Origin: a virus
DNA length: 64,000 nucleotides
IMG/VR virus record: IMGVR_UViG_3300030019_000570
Span: 1-64,000 of that record
Direction: 5' to 3' (one strand)
The notes below the pieces were generated by a model, which was not told where the DNA came from, did no database searches, and worked only from the letters and a program-made list of their open reading frames with translations. Both the position numbers and the translations under genes were made by a program. Position 1 is the first letter of the stretch; the number at the start of each line of letters is the position of its first letter. Positions 39,881 to 49,280 of the stretch are shown one piece after another.

Positions 39881-40449
39881 TGATCAAACAAATTGCAATA
39901 ACATTTGATTTTAATACAGAGACTGAAGAAGTTACGAATATTAAAACCGTAGGTAGTGAAGTAAAAGCTAAAAAAACTACTACCACTAAGAAATTAAAAG
40001 AAGCTGTCGAAGAAATGGCAAGCGAGTCCTTAATCACCCTAGAATCTAATAAATTAGTATTCAATAATAAAGCTGTTGCCGATATGGAACTAGAATACGA
40101 ACAGCGTATTGTGATTGAATATAAAAAATCAGGTAGAGTAATGTCCCCTATTATTCGTAAAGATGAAGAAGCTGGTAACAAAGTAACTAAATCTAATACG
40201 GTAACATATAAAGGTAAGGCAAATACAGTATTAGCTGAATTTGGTTCTGAATTTACTTTGGAACCATTATCCGAAGGTGTATGGAAATTAGTTTCCAAAA
40301 CACCTAAAAAAGAAGTGAGCAACGAGCAATCGCCAACTCCTTCGTTCTCATTAGAGGACGTTATCTCACAAGCAGAGGCTACTGAGCCTGACTTGTTAGT
40401 TGAATCAGATGAAACTACCCAAATAGATGAATTCACATTTAAATTGTAA
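39880..40449 (+). CDS. hypothetical protein, 189 aa
   Basis: Lys/Glu-rich with a polar Pro/Ser tail and an acidic end (DETTQIDEFTFKL). The acidic-hydrophobic tail resembles that of the following SSB candidate. Overlaps the ATPase by one base. Confidence 0.65.
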   Translation: MIKQIAITFDFNTETEEVTNIKTVGSEVKAKKTTTTKKLKEAVEEMASESLITLESNKLVFNNKAVADMELEYEQRIVIEYKKSGRVMSPIIRKDEEAGNKVTKSNTVTYKGKANTVLAEFGSEFTLEPLSEGVWKLVSKTPKKEVSNEQSPTPSFSLEDVISQAEATEPDLLVESDETTQIDEFTFKL

Positions 40450-40461
40450 TTATAATAAATA

Positions 40462-41178
40462 ATGAGTGCATTTTCATTTAATACAACAGCAGGTGCTTCA
40501 CAAAGTGCTGCAAAATCGAGATTAACAGGTAATGATATCTATACTGTAAAATTTGACGGTTGTGAAATCGTTGATATCAAAGGTGTTAAAGATCCATCTA
40601 TGACGTATAAAGTTTTGAAATTGAAATTTTCTAACGAAGATGGAACTTTTGAACATACTATTTTTGAACCAAAGCAAGCGGATTTTAGCAGAACAGAGAC
40701 TGAGTTCACTAAAGACGGTAAGACTGAAAAAATTCCACAAGCATCTGGAGTAGAAAATATGATGTTATTGTTTAAACATGCGATTGATGCTATTGCACCA
40801 AAAGTAGGTAAACAAATCGATGATGGTTCTAAAAACCTTGGAGCACCAGATTGGAATGGATTGAGACTTTTAGTTTCACAAATTCTTGATTCAGGTAAAG
40901 GTACTGAAACTAAAATCAAATTAATGATTAATAATAAAGGAGAAGCACAGTTTCCAGGATTCTTCTCAGGCGTGAGTAGAGAAGGTAAAGCGTATATCAG
41001 AAATAACTTCATGGGTGAAAAACTAGCGTTTAGTACTTATGAACTTACTCGTATTAATAACGCAGCTACCGCAAGACCAACTCCAATGGCTAATACGGCA
41101 CGTACTAATACTCCAATTAATATAACAACAACCCAGAGCGATCCTTTAGATTTCTCATTTGAAATGCCAAATTTGTAA
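40462..41178 (+). CDS. candidate single-stranded DNA-binding protein
   Basis: 238 aa. An OB-like beta-rich core (YTVKFDGCEIVDIKG, MTYKVLKLKFSNED) is followed by a disordered Thr/Pro/Asn linker and a short acidic-hydrophobic tip DPLDFSFEMPNL, the layout of SSB proteins whose tip recruits partners. Placement between ATPase and primase supports this. No sequence-level match to known SSB, so the call is by architecture. Confidence 0.6.
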   Translation: MSAFSFNTTAGASQSAAKSRLTGNDIYTVKFDGCEIVDIKGVKDPSMTYKVLKLKFSNEDGTFEHTIFEPKQADFSRTETEFTKDGKTEKIPQASGVENMMLLFKHAIDAIAPKVGKQIDDGSKNLGAPDWNGLRLLVSQILDSGKGTETKIKLMINNKGEAQFPGFFSGVSREGKAYIRNNFMGEKLAFSTYELTRINNAATARPTPMANTARTNTPINITTTQSDPLDFSFEMPNL

Positions 41179-41189
41179 AAACTTTTGAT

Positions 41190-41197
41190 TATCTTTG
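41190..41197 (+). promoter_or_regulatory. Bacteroidota-type -7 element before primase
   Basis: TATCTTTG, 23 bases before the primase ATG, with TTTG sequences upstream at 41172. Confidence 0.7.
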
Positions 41198-41217
41198 TGA
41201 CTTAAACAATTAATACT

Positions 41218-42231
41218 ATGTACGAATTAGATATAGCACCAAAGATAACTAAAGAACTTTTACTCACAAAATACTCCCAAGAAACGTTCATGGAACATTA
41301 CTTGGGAGTATCTATTAAAAAAGGACTATTCAAGAGTCCACCCACTTTGAGGGTTGATCATACACCAACATGTAGCTTTTATAAGGATAAAAAAGGTACT
41401 CTATTTTTTAAAGACTTTGCTGGACCAAGTTTCGACTTTCTCGGCGCAGTAATGCATATTTTTCAATGTAATTATTATAAAGCTTTAAGAATTATTGCTA
41501 ATGATTTTGGAATTATAAAAGTAGATAATATGCAAATGAATCCTCCACTTATACCATATTCAGGTTCAATCTTACAGGAAACTGAAAAGGCGAACATTCA
41601 AGTTGAAGTCAAGGACTTTAGCCGAAAAGAATTGGATTGGTGGAATTCATTTGGTGTATCAATCGTAACCCTTAAAAAGTATAAGGTGTTTTCTATAAAA
41701 TCTGTTTTCTTAAATGGAGTTTATTTTTCATCTTCTACAGAATCTTGTCCTATTTATGGATATTATGGTGGAAATACTTCAGATGGTGATGAGTTGTGGC
41801 GATTATATATGCCAACTAAAAGAAACTATAGGTTTCTTAGCAATTGGAAATCAACGATGATTCAAGGTGCCAAACAACTATCAAAATCTGGAGATTTCAT
41901 TGTAATAACTAAATCACTTAAAGACGTAATGGCTTTAGATGAATTTGGTATAACAGCAGTAGCCCCTAATAGTGAAAATATATTCTTAACTCAAGCTCAG
42001 TATGAAAAATTACAGCTTAAATTTAAAGATATTTATTTGTTATACGATAGGGATCTACCGGGTGTTAAAGCTGCCAATAAAATTAGGAAAGCCTTTCCAG
42101 GTGTAAAAGTACTCTTAGTTCCAAAAGTAAAAGACTTTACTGATTATGTCAAAAAGTATGGAACATTAAAAACATTTAATTTAATAGAAGAATGGCTAGA
42201 AAAAAGAAAGACGAATCTACCACTTGAGTAG
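41218..42231 (+). CDS. DnaG-type primase with Toprim domain
   Basis: 337 aa. The N-terminus (PPTLRVDHTPTCSFYKDKKG, then FFKDFAGPSFDFLGAVMHIF) follows the DnaG zinc-domain pattern but lacks the full CHC2 Cys set. The C-terminal half is Toprim: IVITKSLKDVMALDEFG (with Lys where Glu is common) and LLYDRDLPGVKAA (DxD). It makes RNA primers, probably with the DnaB-like helicase encoded upstream. Confidence 0.82.
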   Translation: MYELDIAPKITKELLLTKYSQETFMEHYLGVSIKKGLFKSPPTLRVDHTPTCSFYKDKKGTLFFKDFAGPSFDFLGAVMHIFQCNYYKALRIIANDFGIIKVDNMQMNPPLIPYSGSILQETEKANIQVEVKDFSRKELDWWNSFGVSIVTLKKYKVFSIKSVFLNGVYFSSSTESCPIYGYYGGNTSDGDELWRLYMPTKRNYRFLSNWKSTMIQGAKQLSKSGDFIVITKSLKDVMALDEFGITAVAPNSENIFLTQAQYEKLQLKFKDIYLLYDRDLPGVKAANKIRKAFPGVKVLLVPKVKDFTDYVKKYGTLKTFNLIEEWLEKRKTNLPLE

Positions 42232-42641
42232 AAGGAGAGGTGACGGTTGAAAAACCGAAGAAGAAAAGGAGTTCGGGTTATTCCAAACAAAAAGGTAATA
42301 CTTACGAAAGACAAATTGTAAATGAGCTAAAAGAATTAACAGGTAATGAGAACATATGTACTGCACGAAGTGAATCTAAGAAATTAGATGATATGAAAAT
42401 TGATATTTCAGATCCCGACAATGCTATTCCTTGTTATATTCAGACTAAGAAAACACAAAGTACCCCAAGCGTTAAGAAAATTAATGCAGAAGTTGGACTA
42501 AAGGATAAACCTTTGTGTATTATATGGAATATACAGGAAAAGAAAGAAGGAAATACAAATATTACTTCAAACGGTGAGTACGCTATTATTCCAAAAGAAT
42601 TTTTTTATGAATTATTAAAAAGTCATAATGATAAAAGGTAA
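42192..42641 (+). CDS. Holliday-junction-resolvase-like nuclease, possible in-frame UGA
   Basis: The core (YSKQKGNTYERQIVNELKEL ... RSESKKLDDMKIDIS ... YIQTKKT) has the PD-(D/E)XK resolvase layout: Glu in the first helix, then Asp and a QxK-type motif. Two starts are possible. A GTG at 42240 gives 133 aa. An ATG at 42192 gives MARKKKDESTT, a TGA at codon 12 (42225-42227), then VEGEVTVEKPKKKRSS in the same frame. The ATG version overlaps the primase by 40 bases and would need UGA decoding; the GTG has AGGAGAG just upstream. I annotate the longer frame and regard the start as unresolved. Confidence 0.65.
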
Positions 42642-42837
42642 GCTTTACAAATTAGGTACAGTTGTAATATTCTGTACTAAAACTGATATAAATCCAGATC
42701 GTAAATGTTACGAAGGATTTATTATTAAAACAGAGGATTATTCAACTTTAGGATATTTTTCTACAGGTTGGAATAAAGAATCTTCTGAAGAATATATTGG
42801 TCAATTAAGTTTGAACAATGTGTTGATAGAAAAATAG
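42628..42837 (+). CDS. hypothetical protein, 69 aa
   Basis: Small beta-rich protein; ATG overlaps the previous gene by 14 bases. No motif recognised. Confidence 0.6.
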   Translation: MIKGKLYKLGTVVIFCTKTDINPDRKCYEGFIIKTEDYSTLGYFSTGWNKESSEEYIGQLSLNNVLIEK

Positions 42838-42854
42838 ATAAATTAAAAAATAAA

Positions 42855-43361
42855 ATGAAGAATATGAATGTATATTTAGATATTGATGACGTTATTTTTG
42901 ATTGGCATCGTGATTATGCTAAACGCTTTAATTGTGCGGTTCCTAGTAAATGGGATAAGACTAAGCGAATGGGTAAACGATTAAAAATTCTTTCTGATGA
43001 AAAGGATTTTTGGATGAATTTGACAATTAAAAACAAACCGAACTTTATCCCAAGAGGTTTCGTAAGTGCACGAGGTATTAATAAAGATTGGACGATAGCG
43101 TCCTTGAGGAAACATAATATACCCGGAAGAAGCAATGTACACCAAGTACACTGGGGTCAGAGTAAAGTGGAGTTGTTGAAGAGTTTAGATTGTGACTTAT
43201 TTATTGATGATAAATATGAAACATTTAAAGAATGTAATAAGAGCGGAATTTTCTGTTTACTTATGGATGCTCCTCACAATCAACACATAAACACTGAATA
43301 TCGAATCTATACATTAGATATCGAAACTATATTAAGTTTATGGCGCAAATTGCGGAAATAA
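42855..43361 (+). CDS. HAD-family 5'(3')-nucleotidase-like
   Basis: 168 aa. VYLDIDDVIFDWHRDY is motif I with DxD nucleophiles; FVSARGINKDW resembles the motif II region, and DLFIDDKYETF is motif IV. The layout matches short 5'-deoxynucleotidases. Could remove phosphates from dNMPs in nucleotide-pool control. A second Met three residues in is an alternative start. Confidence 0.72.
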   Translation: MKNMNVYLDIDDVIFDWHRDYAKRFNCAVPSKWDKTKRMGKRLKILSDEKDFWMNLTIKNKPNFIPRGFVSARGINKDWTIASLRKHNIPGRSNVHQVHWGQSKVELLKSLDCDLFIDDKYETFKECNKSGIFCLLMDAPHNQHINTEYRIYTLDIETILSLWRKLRK

Positions 43362-44362
43362 AAATAATTCCAGGCACTTTTACATTAATTAAAATTAGTG
43401 ATGAAGAATATTTCAGTGCTGAATATAAAGACTATATTTCTAATTCTAGACTATCATTGATAGACCCTAGTGAAGGAGGATCTATGGAGAATTATATTAA
43501 CGGATATTCAGGTGGATTTTCAAGTTCTTATGAACTAGGATCTGCTGTTCATGCTAGTGTATTACAACCAGAATTTTATACGATTTCTAATTTAGCTAAA
43601 CCAAGTGGTAAACTTGGCTTATTTACTGAGGAAGTATATAAATTTCGAAAAGAAGGATACAGTATTAAAGATTCAATGAAGTTAGCTTCTGTATCGGCGG
43701 ATTATTATTCTAGTCAATTTACACAAACTAGAATCAGTACAGCTTTAAAAACTGCACTTCCTTTTTATATCAATCGTTTAAGAGCTAAAGAAATAATTGG
43801 AACACAAACATTATACTTATCTCAAGCAACGCAAGATAAACATGATTTATGTATGAATGGTATTGCAGCTAATCCTGCAATTAAAAAAGTATTATATCCT
43901 GAAGGATTATTACAAACTCCTGAAGTTTTTAATGAATATGCAATATTTGTAGAAGTTGATGTAACAGTTGACGGAATTACTAAACGAGCTAAATTAAAAG
44001 CCAAACTTGATAATTTTACAGTTAATCATGAAACTAAAGAACTTACACTAAATGATCTTAAAACAACAGGTAAACCAGTGAATTTCTTTATGGGAGGAAA
44101 ATCTGTAAATGCAGAAGGAGATACTATTCAACACGAAGGATCTTTTCAAAAATTTCACTATTATAGACAAATGGCAATGTATGGTTGGTTAATGAGTTGC
44201 TTAATGCAATCATCAGGAATCGATTATCAATGTAAAATGAATATGGTAGTTGTTGAAACTATTCCTACATATAAATCTAAAGTAATTCCTGTTACAAATG
44301 GTCACATTAAACAAGGTCTTGCTGAATTCAAAAAATTATTAATATTAGTTACACATGGATAG
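43340..44362 (+). CDS. PD-(D/E)XK exonuclease-like protein
   Basis: 340 aa. AKLKAKLDNFTV followed by LTLNDLKTTG gives the D...(D/E)xK active site; EGSFQKFHYYRQMAMYGWLM is the Q-x-x-x-Y helix downstream. This is the RecE/RecB-like nuclease fold used in phage recombination. Overlaps the nucleotidase gene by 22 bases. Confidence 0.75.
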   Translation: MAQIAEIKIIPGTFTLIKISDEEYFSAEYKDYISNSRLSLIDPSEGGSMENYINGYSGGFSSSYELGSAVHASVLQPEFYTISNLAKPSGKLGLFTEEVYKFRKEGYSIKDSMKLASVSADYYSSQFTQTRISTALKTALPFYINRLRAKEIIGTQTLYLSQATQDKHDLCMNGIAANPAIKKVLYPEGLLQTPEVFNEYAIFVEVDVTVDGITKRAKLKAKLDNFTVNHETKELTLNDLKTTGKPVNFFMGGKSVNAEGDTIQHEGSFQKFHYYRQMAMYGWLMSCLMQSSGIDYQCKMNMVVVETIPTYKSKVIPVTNGHIKQGLAEFKKLLILVTHG

Positions 44363-44741
44363 ACATTCAGTAGAATCTACTGTTATTACTTTAAATGGGT
44401 TAGTTTGTGATGATAAAAGAAGTGTTTACCATAAAGTTTTTTCATTAGGCAATTTTGAGTCTGGTGATATGAATGATAAGTTGATGCTAATTTCATTAGT
44501 TGCTTTAGCCTATAGAAAGATGAAAGAAAAAGATGTGGAAATGACACCTTTAAAACTGCTGATGAAACTTACAAGAGAAGAAAAGAGTAATTCTGGTTTT
44601 TATCAGTTCTTAGAAGCTCTTGCAATTCTTGTTGAAGATTTATCCTATGGGTGCACAAAGATTGACACTTGTGGTATGAAAACCTCACAAGAGATTATTA
44701 ACAAAATTAAAGAAATTTTATCACAATGGCTTCCATTTTAG
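44355..44741 (+). CDS. hypothetical protein, 128 aa
   Basis: Helical; no motif. Overlaps both neighbours, placed between nuclease and AAA+ ATPase. Confidence 0.6.
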   Translation: MDRHSVESTVITLNGLVCDDKRSVYHKVFSLGNFESGDMNDKLMLISLVALAYRKMKEKDVEMTPLKLLMKLTREEKSNSGFYQFLEALAILVEDLSYGCTKIDTCGMKTSQEIINKIKEILSQWLPF

Positions 44742-45673
44742 ACCCAGACGTACCACAATTATTTGTATTAGAAGATTTTATAGAAATGCATAGAGAAAAT
44801 AGTAGAGAAGAAGATGACGAAGAAAACAAAGTATCAATATGGGTTAAAACCGGAGATATTATTCGTGCGTCAATTGATGAAGAAAAATTTGAAAAACTAG
44901 AACCAGGTGTTTATACAGTTGATTATTCTAGAGAAGCAGGTTTATTTATAAAACAAATGGATGTAAAGTCTGATGAATTATTTGTATTTAGTGATTCAAT
45001 TACAACAAAACTAATGGAAGAAATTAACATGTTTTGGGATAAAGCGGATCGTTATAAAGAAAACAAATTAATTCACAAACGTGGTATTCTTTTAGAAGGA
45101 TATCCTGGAACTGGTAAAAGTTCAATCATTTCAATCTTATCGAAAGAAATTATGAACAGAGGTGGTGTTGTATTTAAAATTACAGGTTATCGTAATTTAG
45201 ATCATTATGTAGAATTTCTACGTACATGTTTTAGAAAAGTACAACCAGATACTCCGGTTATAACAATTCTTGAAGATTTGGATCAGTATGAAGATGTTGA
45301 GATGGAATTATTAGATTTTTTAGATGGTAAAACCCATTTAGATCATCATGTTGTTATTGCAACAACAAATAATACTCAAGTAATTCCTGATACTTTCTTA
45401 AGACCAAGTCGTATAGACTTAAAAATAGAAATACCTTTACCTTGTGAAAACACACGTAAAGAATATTTTGAACATAAAAATGTTCCTAGTGCTGATATTG
45501 CCGAGCTTGTAGAAAAGTCGGATAAGTTTTCATTAGCTGATCTGAAAGAATTATATATTAGTATATATCTATTGGATTACTCTGTGGATGAAGCAATTGC
45601 AAAAATTGATTCTCCGAGAGATAAAAAAAGTTATATGGAATCTCCTATACACAAAACAGTATTGGGAATTTAA
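44726..45673 (+). CDS. AAA+ ATPase
   Basis: 315 aa. LLEGYPGTGKSS is Walker A, VITILEDLDQYE Walker B, VVIATTNNT sensor 1 and FLRPSRIDL the arginine-finger/sensor region, as in BCS1/FtsH-type AAA+ proteins. The first 110 residues are a separate beta-rich domain. Might unfold proteins or remodel replication complexes. Confidence 0.85.
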   Translation: MASILDPDVPQLFVLEDFIEMHRENSREEDDEENKVSIWVKTGDIIRASIDEEKFEKLEPGVYTVDYSREAGLFIKQMDVKSDELFVFSDSITTKLMEEINMFWDKADRYKENKLIHKRGILLEGYPGTGKSSIISILSKEIMNRGGVVFKITGYRNLDHYVEFLRTCFRKVQPDTPVITILEDLDQYEDVEMELLDFLDGKTHLDHHVVIATTNNTQVIPDTFLRPSRIDLKIEIPLPCENTRKEYFEHKNVPSADIAELVEKSDKFSLADLKELYISIYLLDYSVDEAIAKIDSPRDKKSYMESPIHKTVLGI

Positions 45674-45717
45674 CATTTTTTAACAAGGTGTATAGCTTTT
45701 ATTCCAAATAAAAGCAT

Positions 45718-45725
45718 TATCTTTG
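45718..45725 (+). promoter_or_regulatory. Bacteroidota-type -7 element
   Basis: TATCTTTG, 68 bases before the next gene; a 9-codon ORF (MKIKLLQKM) lies in the leader at 45754. Confidence 0.7.
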
Positions 45726-45792
45726 TATTGTAATTAGATGAGGAAAACGCATAGATGAAAATTAAATTATTACAAAAAATGTAAAAGGACTT

Positions 45793-46479
45793 ATGAAAAC
45801 AGTAGAAGTACAAGGGTACAACAAACAAGCAGCTTTAGAAGCAACAGGATTAGACGTGAAATTAGAAATGTTGAAAAACGCTACACAAGCATGGAAAAAA
45901 GAAGGATCTCCAGTAAATACAAAAGATCTTAATCGTTTCATGGCTGATTATATCAAGAAAAATAAAGCAGTTGGTGCTTATTTAGTAGTTGATGCAGCGT
46001 CTGATGATACTCGTTTACGTCCATATAGTGTGATTAATGAAACAACTATTGGAAAACGTAAAACTATCACAGTATACCAAATCAAAGAAGCTGAACTAGC
46101 AGTTAAATTTCATACTGAAAAGAAAACAGTAATTGATCCAGAAACAAAAGAAGAAAAAGAAGTAGAATTCCAATCTCCTTATCGTAAAGAAACAATTACA
46201 GTAGAATTCAAAAATGAGGATGGTGAATTAGAAACCAAAACTAAAGAAGTTGAAATTCCTGAAGTTAAAGTTATCGCTACCGGTGCTGTTGAAGCTCGTG
46301 CTGATAAAAAAGATTTAGCTCTTAAAATCATGAAAGAGTTGATCGAAGCAAACAAAAAAGACTACGTTATTGAAATCGTAAAAGAAGTAACTGACGGTCA
46401 AAAATATGCAGGTTATGGACAATATACTCCATCAAAATCTGCAAAATTAGGTAAATTCTTGTTTTTCGTACAAGAGTAA
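45793..46479 (+). CDS. hypothetical protein, 228 aa, probably highly expressed
   Basis: Lys/Glu-rich with a beta-rich middle containing repeated Lys/Glu/Thr strands, and a C-terminal TDGQKYAGYGQYTPSKSAKL. Own promoter and terminator and clean, G/C-shifted codon use imply strong expression as a single-gene unit. Not recognised. Confidence 0.7.
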   Translation: MKTVEVQGYNKQAALEATGLDVKLEMLKNATQAWKKEGSPVNTKDLNRFMADYIKKNKAVGAYLVVDAASDDTRLRPYSVINETTIGKRKTITVYQIKEAELAVKFHTEKKTVIDPETKEEKEVEFQSPYRKETITVEFKNEDGELETKTKEVEIPEVKVIATGAVEARADKKDLALKIMKELIEANKKDYVIEIVKEVTDGQKYAGYGQYTPSKSAKLGKFLFFVQE

Positions 46480-46530
46480 TCACTAGGGAATTAGCAACCC
46501 AGTCTTTAGACAAATAGCTAATATTTTTAA

Positions 46531-46562
46531 AAGGTCGATAGATTAATTTCTATCGGCCTTTT
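46531..46562 (+). terminator. intrinsic terminator
   Basis: AAGGTCGATAGA...TCTATCGGCCTT hairpin (one G-U-type change) followed by TTT. Confidence 0.88.
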
Positions 46563-46606
46563 TCATTTTATAAACATAACGGCGTAACAGCACATACAAA
46601 AAATAA

Positions 46607-47989
46607 ATGGATAAAAAGAAAGTAGTAAAAAGCGATGCTTCAGTAGATGCCGCATTTGATGGAAGAACACTGATTTCAGTTGATAGAGATAATTCGCAAT
46701 CAATTAAGATTGGTTCAGAAACAGTTGGCAAGATATCTGGATATAAGTTTAAGATCTTAGTTCGTAATAAACCAGCCATTGAAGGTGAATTTACCCGCGA
46801 AGAAGTTGACTTAATGTACAGATTGTATTCTGCCGAAGGATCAAATTTAACTCAACGCACAATATCAAGATATTTCCCGAACTATACATTTCAGGATTTC
46901 AAAAAGATATTAAAAGCCTTTGGTGTTACCAAAGCCGCTTCTCCTATAGCACCGCATGTTATTGAGGAGAAATCAACAGATGAGTTAATCACATTAACTC
47001 TACAAAACAAAGAAAACGATTTTCTAAGAAAATTAGAACAAGATAGAACTCGGTTAACTGAAACCAAACTAAGAGAAATGACTGGTAAGTATTATGACTT
47101 GAAACAACAAGTCGCAAACTTTTCAGAATTTATTAGTTCATTAAACATCACTGGAACAGCTGTAGTAAATACTCCACTAGTAAAAAATGATGTTACACTT
47201 ATGGTATATCTAAGTGATATGCATATTGGTGCCGAAGTTTCAGATTATTCTATATATGGAAACCGTTTTGATTATGATGTAGCAACAGAACGCTTATTCA
47301 AAATCTATGAAAAAGCACGTTCATTAGCATTAGTAACCGGAGCTACAAATATAATTGTTTGTAATAATGGTGATGCCTTAGATGGTTATAATGCTGAAAC
47401 AACTCGTGGAGGTCATACTTTACCTCAAAATATGAATAATAAAGATCAATTTAAGAATTATGTAAAAATGATGACTAAATTTTTCTCTAATCTTTCTTCT
47501 TGTGGTCAATTCTCTAACATTAAATATGTTAGTGTTGAAGGTGGAAACCATGATGGAGATTTTGGATTTGTTGCAAATAAAGCTTTAGAAGCTGTATTAG
47601 AAGTAATCAATCCTAATATTGAAGTTGAAATTTTTGAAAAATATATTCAACACTTTACAGTTGGTAATCATACTTTTGTATTATGTCATGGTAAAGATGC
47701 AAAGGATGTATTTAGAAATATGCCACTTGTAATCAACGATAAGACCGAAAATCAAATCAGAGAATACTTGGATTATAATGAAATTACTGGTAAAAATGTT
47801 CACTTTATAAAAGGTGATTTACATCAATCTGCAACTACTTATGCTAAAAAGTTCAGATATAAAGCAGTAGCTTCATTCTTTGGTTCTAGTGAATGGATTC
47901 ATAAAAACTTTGGTAATACACCAGCAGCTTGTGATTTCGATATTGTAGATGGTGATAGTATTTTAGAAACTCGTTTAGTATTAAGTTAA
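46607..47989 (+). CDS. metallophosphoesterase with N-terminal DNA-binding-like region
   Basis: 460 aa. Residues 45-110 contain a helix-turn-helix-like stretch (LYRLYSAEGSNLTQRTISRY). The catalytic domain has YLSDMHIG (D-x-H), NNGDALDG, EGGNHDGD, LCHGKD and KGDLHQ in order. The size and layout match large phage metallophosphoesterases related to SbcD/Mre11-type nucleases that process DNA ends. Confidence 0.8.
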   Translation: MDKKKVVKSDASVDAAFDGRTLISVDRDNSQSIKIGSETVGKISGYKFKILVRNKPAIEGEFTREEVDLMYRLYSAEGSNLTQRTISRYFPNYTFQDFKKILKAFGVTKAASPIAPHVIEEKSTDELITLTLQNKENDFLRKLEQDRTRLTETKLREMTGKYYDLKQQVANFSEFISSLNITGTAVVNTPLVKNDVTLMVYLSDMHIGAEVSDYSIYGNRFDYDVATERLFKIYEKARSLALVTGATNIIVCNNGDALDGYNAETTRGGHTLPQNMNNKDQFKNYVKMMTKFFSNLSSCGQFSNIKYVSVEGGNHDGDFGFVANKALEAVLEVINPNIEVEIFEKYIQHFTVGNHTFVLCHGKDAKDVFRNMPLVINDKTENQIREYLDYNEITGKNVHFIKGDLHQSATTYAKKFRYKAVASFFGSSEWIHKNFGNTPAACDFDIVDGDSILETRLVLS

Positions 47990-47990
47990 T

Positions 47991-48326
47991 ATGGAAGAAG
48001 AAAAAATATATCAACCTCATGAATTGTATTTTTCAATTTATAAAGATCCAGAAGAAGATTCATCTGATTATTGGGCTGTAGGTTGGACAGTTTGTTTTAC
48101 TACAATTGAATGGTTTAATGAAGAACACTGTCAATCTGATGATTTAGGTGGACATAATGTAAATAACGAAGCTTTAATTAAAGCTGGATTATGTGATACT
48201 GAATTATTAGAATCAGTATTTGAAGTAGAAATAGGTGATACAAAAGAAGAAATTCATCAAAATTTATTAGATGCTGGATTTATTTTTAATGTCGAATTTG
48301 ATAATTTTATGAATCAATACAGTTAA
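47991..48326 (+). CDS. hypothetical acidic protein, 111 aa
   Basis: Trp- and Asp-rich; one base after the preceding stop. No motif recognised. Confidence 0.65.
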   Translation: MEEEKIYQPHELYFSIYKDPEEDSSDYWAVGWTVCFTTIEWFNEEHCQSDDLGGHNVNNEALIKAGLCDTELLESVFEVEIGDTKEEIHQNLLDAGFIFNVEFDNFMNQYS

Positions 48327-48327
48327 T

Positions 48328-48909
48328 ATGAAAAGACTTCCTAGTGATTTTACAAAAGAATTATGGGGAAAGCAAATGTTAGAAGATTTCAGGCCTGCTT
48401 CGGCAGAACCTGAAATCGAAGACATTTACAAACATAATTATATGGTAGTGTCTAATATGAGAATGAAAACTCTTAAAAAGACTATACCATTTTCTAAATG
48501 TGCAACAGATGGATTGATTGAATTTTCTTATGGAGGTAAAACTTTTATGGGAATTCAAGAAGTTAAGTTTAAAAAAGCTTATACAGATTGGCAATTAAAA
48601 CAACAATTAGTTCAAGCTTTAATGTATGAATGGATGTTTGAACAAGCCGAAGTTGAATATAAACTTAGTGTTTTTATATTAAATAGCGAATCATATTTTG
48701 CTTATGTGTATAATGATGAAATTCAACAACTTAAAAAAACTTTGTGGTCAATTTTTCCTGAAATAACCGAAACTCCTTGTAAAGCCTATAAAAATAAGCT
48801 TATTCAGGATGTTATCCGAAAGAAAGTTATTCCAATTAATAAATCACAAATTACAGATAATTATTCAATGCACGGAACAATCCGTGATATATGTAAACAC
48901 TGTTTATAA
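48328..48909 (+). CDS. PD-(D/E)XK nuclease-like protein
   Basis: 193 aa. ATDGLIEFSYGGKTFMGIQEVKFKK shows Asp, then a beta hairpin and Glu-Val-Lys (ExK), followed by a helix QLKQQLVQALMYEWM with the conserved Gln. This is the nuclease core, probably for DNA degradation or recombination. Confidence 0.7.
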   Translation: MKRLPSDFTKELWGKQMLEDFRPASAEPEIEDIYKHNYMVVSNMRMKTLKKTIPFSKCATDGLIEFSYGGKTFMGIQEVKFKKAYTDWQLKQQLVQALMYEWMFEQAEVEYKLSVFILNSESYFAYVYNDEIQQLKKTLWSIFPEITETPCKAYKNKLIQDVIRKKVIPINKSQITDNYSMHGTIRDICKHCL

Positions 48910-49280
48910 TGAAGTATTATTTAATTAAAGAAACAACGTGGTTTTACGATCCCCACGGTACTCCAGATTTTGGAGGAGAAACAAAAGAAGTTATTGAGGA
49001 TGATGAAGAATCAGGTATAACAATTGATGGAACATATATTAGTGGATATCGTTATAATGATTATTTGGATTGTAAAGATGAAGAAATGGATTTATATTTT
49101 GATGATGATGATGAAACTGATTTTGAATATTATCTTAAACCTGATGATTATGACAAAGTTATGAAACTATCTGGTCAAGATGGTTATAATTGTGAAGAAA
49201 CTGATTTTGAAATTAAAGAAATCTCCGAAGAACAATATAATAGATACAAAGAAATTATCAATGAATACAGTAAAATATAA
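48909..49280 (+). CDS. very acidic hypothetical protein, 123 aa
   Basis: Asp/Glu dominate (MDLYFDDDDETDFEYYLKPDD within it). One-base overlaps at both ends. Might be a nucleic-acid mimic, judged only by charge. Confidence 0.65.
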   Translation: MKYYLIKETTWFYDPHGTPDFGGETKEVIEDDEESGITIDGTYISGYRYNDYLDCKDEEMDLYFDDDDETDFEYYLKPDDYDKVMKLSGQDGYNCEETDFEIKEISEEQYNRYKEIINEYSKI

